Assembly: GCA_011523155.1 (NCBI GenBank)
Contig: WTHL01000138.1
Coordinates: 1-12,925, forward strand
DNA length: 12,925 nt
Source: Synechococcus sp. PL34863bin_39
GTDB lineage: Bacteria; Cyanobacteriota; Cyanobacteriia; PCC-6307; Cyanobiaceae
Direction of reading: 5' to 3'
Positions 7,399 through 12,925 of this stretch are shown piece after piece (position 1 is the stretch's first letter; each line of letters starts with the position of its first letter). A program made the translations under genes and the position numbers. The notes under the pieces are model-generated. The model worked only from the letters and a program-made list of their open reading frames with translations, was not told where the DNA came from and did no database searches.

Positions 7399-8072
7399 GA
7401 GAGGACCGCCTCGGCAACGACGAGATCGAACGGCGTTGTCACCTTGATGTTGGAGGGACCTGCATCCAGCACCTTCACAGGCCAGCCGAGACGCTCGAAC
7501 AGAGAGGCATCGTCCGTCACGGTCCATGACCGCCGGCAGGCCTCAGCATGACCCTCCCGCAACTGCGCAACGGCGAAACCCTGCGGGGTCTGGGCGGCCC
7601 AGAGCTGCGAACGATCCGGCGTGGCAACGATGCCCCCCGACGCGTCCACCGTCTTGATCGTGTCCGTCACCGGGGTGGCCGCGATCACGGCCTCTCCGTT
7701 GTCCACCGCCTGCGCGCAGCGGTTGAACAATGCCGGTTCGGCCAGGCAACGGGCCCCGTCATGAATCAGCACATGGTCCGCGTCGGTGGGGAGCCCGGCC
7801 AGCCCGCGAAGCACCGACTCCTGACGGGTGCTGCCACCTTCGATCCAGCAGACAGGCTTGGTGGAGGCGCCGGTCTGTGACGCGATGATCGCCGTGATCG
7901 CAGGCCGATCGATGACCTGGCCCACGATCCCGATCCATGTGATCGCCTCGGCACGAAGCGCGGCCTCAAGGGTCCATGCCAGCACTGGTCGCTCCAGCAG
8001 AGGAAGCAGCAGTTTGTTGCGGTCGGCACCCATGCGACGACCGCTTCCAGCGGCAGCGATCAACAGATGCAC
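7383..8072 (-). CDS. ispD: 2-C-methyl-D-erythritol 4-phosphate cytidylyltransferase
   Basis: IspD makes CDP-methylerythritol from MEP and CTP, the third step of the MEP isoprenoid pathway, feeding carotenoid, phytol and quinone side chains. I place the start at GTG 8072: GGAGGAG (8079-8085, minus strand) lies exactly 6 nt upstream and the protein then begins [15 protein letters not shown], right at the nucleotide-binding loop. It is 229 residues, normal for the family. The ATG at 8111 would add 13 non-conserved residues and has no such site. Other motifs are DRNKLLL with Lys20, the IspD signature VLIHDGAR (101-108), TPVTDTIK (133-140), TPQGF (162-166) and VTDDASLFE (185-193). It is convergent with ldcA (14-bp overlap) and divergent from the GT9-like gene. 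Transcription is probably from the 73-bp divergent spacer. Confidence 0.95.
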   Translation of the reverse strand: MHLLIAAAGSGRRMGADRNKLLLPLLERPVLAWTLEAALRAEAITWIGIVGQVIDRPAITAIIASQTGASTKPVCWIEGGSTRQESVLRGLAGLPTDADHVLIHDGARCLAEPALFNRCAQAVDNGEAVIAATPVTDTIKTVDASGGIVATPDRSQLWAAQTPQGFAVAQLREGHAEACRRSWTVTDDASLFERLGWPVKVLDAGPSNIKVTTPFDLVVAEAVLSLRAS

Positions 8073-8078
8073 AAGCGA

Positions 8079-8085
8079 CTCCTCC
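8079..8085 (-). promoter_or_regulatory. Strong Shine-Dalgarno deciding the ispD start
   Basis: On the minus strand GGAGGAG precedes the GTG at 8072 by 6 nt, the best ribosome site seen in this window. It selects GTG 8072 over the upstream in-frame ATG at 8111, because it would lie inside the longer version of the gene. Confidence 0.75.
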
Positions 8086-8110
8086 GGCAGGCACGGGGTT
8101 AGAGCCTCCA

Positions 8111-8116
8111 TACAAT
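8111..8116 (+). promoter_or_regulatory. Candidate -10 box for the GT9-like gene
   Basis: TACAAT, one base from TATAAT, sits in the ispD/GT9-like divergent spacer, 29 nt before the ATG at 8146. A start site near 8123 would give a leader of about 23 nt. There is no good -35 hexamer at 17 nt spacing. Confidence 0.4.
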
Positions 8117-8145
8117 CAGCTCGCACCCACTTGTGCTGCCTGTCC

Positions 8146-8981
8146 ATGCGCGTTCTTGTCCTCAGCCCAGGAACCCTTGAGCAGCAGATGGTGCGTCTTC
8201 CAGCCATTGCGGCTGCAGCCGAACAACTCCAGGCCGCTGTTCAGGTGGCCTGTCCGTTGGCCTCCCGACCCGCCTGGGATCTGATTCCCGCAGTCGAGAA
8301 GGTGATTTCCTTCGACTTTGAGGACAGATCCACCCTGGCGGACTGGGCCAACCTGCTCGGCTGCGTGCGCGAACCGGACTTTCAGGTCTGCCTGAACTTC
8401 GCCACAGGACGGCAGGTGAATCTCATGCTGAGCATGAGTCATATCCCGACGCGAATCGCGAAAGAGGGGTTCTCCACCACCGACACGGTGCAACCCTCCA
8501 GCGGCTGGAGAGCCCAGGGACTGGGCGCTTTCCTACAGCCGATCGGGGTCACGTTGTGCGCCGATGACTTCCGTCTTTCCCTGCCTGCCCAGGACCTGAG
8601 TGAAGCGCGCAGTCTCCAGCCATCCGGTGAAGGACCACTCCTGCTGATGGCACCCGGCGGGCAGCCCACGGATTGGCCAGCGAGCCAGTGGAAGGCATTG
8701 CCCGCGAGCATTCGCGAACGCCTGGCCTCCCTGCGGACCCACCAGCTCCCCACTGGAGGAGCCCTGCGCAGCCGCGCAGCGCAGGTGGCCTGCTCCGATG
8801 TCGTGCTGAGCAGCTGTCCGATAACCCAGATGCTGGCCGTCTACCTCGGAATCCCCCTGGTCGCACTCGGAGCGGAGCCAGCCGGGCTGCCGAGCAGAGA
8901 GGGCCTGCGATGCCTGGATGGCCAGCTGGGAGATATCCGTCAGCTTCAAACCCAGGATGTGCTCGGAGCCCTGGGCTTCTG

Positions 8982-8982
<1 letters not shown>
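8146..8982 (+). CDS. Glycosyltransferase family 9 (heptosyltransferase)-like protein
   Basis: The 278-residue product has two-domain features of ADP-heptose:LPS heptosyltransferases. An N-terminal [20 protein letters not shown] resembles the family's strand-loop-helix start, where GDxxL is usual. A middle MAPGG (168-172) plus [10 protein letters not shown] recalls the HPG...W motif. A C-terminal segment (217-243, [26 protein letters not shown]) aligns with the DSGPxHLAxALGxPxVALFG donor site. The Asp and His of that site are replaced here (SSCP, then T-Q-M), and the protein is about 60-70 residues shorter than typical members. It may therefore be a divergent or non-catalytic relative. Its TGA overlaps the K+ channel ATG by one base (TGATG), suggesting translational coupling. 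The family call rests on distant pattern resemblance only. ATG 8146 lacks a clear Shine-Dalgarno but is where similarity begins. Confidence 0.6.
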
Positions 8983-10873
<1,891 letters not shown>

Positions 10874-10885
<12 letters not shown>

Positions 10886-11050
10886 GGGCTGGTTGAGCGC
10901 ATCCCGAAGCTTCCGGATGCGCTGAAGCAGACGCAGGCGACGACTCCGCTCCGTGGCGGTCAGAAAGATCCGAAGGGGCACATAAACCAGAACCATGGCT
11001 CCGGCCAGGGCCGCGATCAGCGTGAAGGATTGAAAGCCGGGCTCGTCCAT
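10874..11050 (-). CDS. Small single-pass membrane protein, function unknown
   Basis: A 58-codon frame runs on the minus strand from ATG 11050 to TGA 10874-10876. It begins MDEPGFQSF, has a hydrophobic helix at about 9-31 ([19 protein letters not shown]), and then a strongly basic tail with arginine-rich amphipathic character ([16 protein letters not shown], 36-50). The N-terminal acidic residues and basic C-terminus predict an N-out/C-in topology. It fills the gap between fabG and groL almost exactly, ending 3 bp from fabG, and the order of charge, helix and tail looks protein-like rather than random. No Shine-Dalgarno is evident. I recognise no named family. A short conserved hypothetical protein of picocyanobacteria is likely (inference). 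Confidence 0.65.
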
Positions 11051-11178
11051 GGCCGGACGTTAACCAGCTGGATCACCCGAGTCACGACCCTGGGTTGATC
11101 GATTCGGCTTTCCCCACCCGACAGGTGCTTCGGAGGGACATCCCCCTGTGGGACATTGAATCCGGGTATCAGTTGACC
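11051..11178 (+). promoter_or_regulatory. groL upstream region, no CIRCE element seen
   Basis: This 128-bp spacer between the small minus-strand gene and groL should hold the promoters of both. I find no TTAGCACTC-N9-GAGTGCTAA (CIRCE, HrcA site) and no convincing sigma-70 pair. A direct repeat GGGACAT occurs at 11135-11141 and 11150-11156, 15 bp apart, with unknown meaning. The groL ATG lacks a clear Shine-Dalgarno. Confidence 0.4.
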
Positions 11179-12843
<1,665 letters not shown>

Positions 12844-12849
<6 letters not shown>

Positions 12850-12925
12850 TTCGGACGCTTGCCTCGCCTGGTGTGCTCCTCAATCAGAGCGAAAACACCA
12901 GGCGAGGCAAGCGTCCGAATCACAT
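12844..12925. repeat. Perfect 31-bp inverted repeat with 20-nt loop at the window end
   Basis: Bases 12844-12874 (starting ATGTGATTCGGACGC) are the exact reverse complement of 12895-12925 (ending GCGTCCGAATCACAT), with 20 bases between. The left arm starts on the last Met codon of groL and includes its TGA. The loop has a small inner stem, GCTC (12875-12878) with GAGC (12887-12890). No T-run can be seen because the window ends on the last paired base. It could be a very long groL terminator, a mobile palindrome, or a fold-back artefact at a contig end. I cannot decide among these from the sequence. Confidence 0.9.

Noticed and set aside
7828..8145. Upstream extension of the GT9-like frame through ispD
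   Set aside because: It is antisense to ispD, which has full family motifs; the GT9-like resemblance begins at the ATG at 8146.
11095..11178. 28-residue N-terminal extension of GroEL
   Set aside because: GroEL proteins begin at MAKxxxF; the extension has no chaperonin character and occupies the expected promoter/leader region.

Overview
The window looks like core chromosome of a marine picocyanobacterium (Synechococcus/Cyanobium type). The reasons are a GC-rich, tightly packed gene set, a petC-petA-lgt-cobM order that I recall from marine Synechococcus, a cytochrome f whose mature N-terminus begins YPFWAQ, a plastoquinone-type UbiA prenyltransferase, and a solitary second groL. No mobile element, CRISPR array, rRNA or clearly foreign block is visible. 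Taxonomy and gene-order memory are inference; the protein families are read from motifs.

Layout. (1) 1-2829, plus strand: the 3' end of petC (Rieske protein), petA (cytochrome f), lgt (prolipoprotein diacylglyceryl transferase) and cobM (cobalamin C11-methyltransferase). A strong intrinsic-terminator hairpin with a T-run sits inside the first codons of lgt, so the petCA terminator and the conserved Lgt N-terminus share the same bases. (2) 2868-2939: tRNA-Val(CAC), followed by a RodZ-like HTH/membrane protein gene (3043-3897). (3) 3860-5482, minus strand: ppx, whose 3' end overlaps the rodZ-like gene by 38 bp. (4) 5547-7396, plus: ubiA and an S66 LD-carboxypeptidase, joined by a 4-nt overlap and divergent from ppx. 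(5) 7383-8072, minus: ispD, convergent with the carboxypeptidase gene and overlapping it by 14 bp. (6) 8146-10870, plus: a glycosyltransferase-9-like gene, a TIGYG K+ channel with RCK domains (1-nt overlap), and fabG. (7) 10874-11050, minus: a 58-codon single-pass membrane protein gene. (8) 11179-12849, plus: a solitary groL, followed by a perfect 31-bp inverted repeat that ends on the last base of the window.

Taken together the genes serve photosynthetic electron transport (petCA; ubiA for plastoquinone), envelope and lipoprotein upkeep (lgt, rodZ-like, LD-carboxypeptidase, GT9-like), cofactor, lipid and isoprenoid synthesis (cobM, fabG, ispD), polyphosphate turnover (ppx), K+ handling and protein folding. 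I see no gene cassette that looks like a new system. The points most worth a second look are the coding-embedded terminator in lgt, the terminal inverted repeat (quite possibly an assembly or amplification artefact), the D/N-rich insertion in the carboxypeptidase, and the overlapping or hairpin-bearing convergent gene ends.
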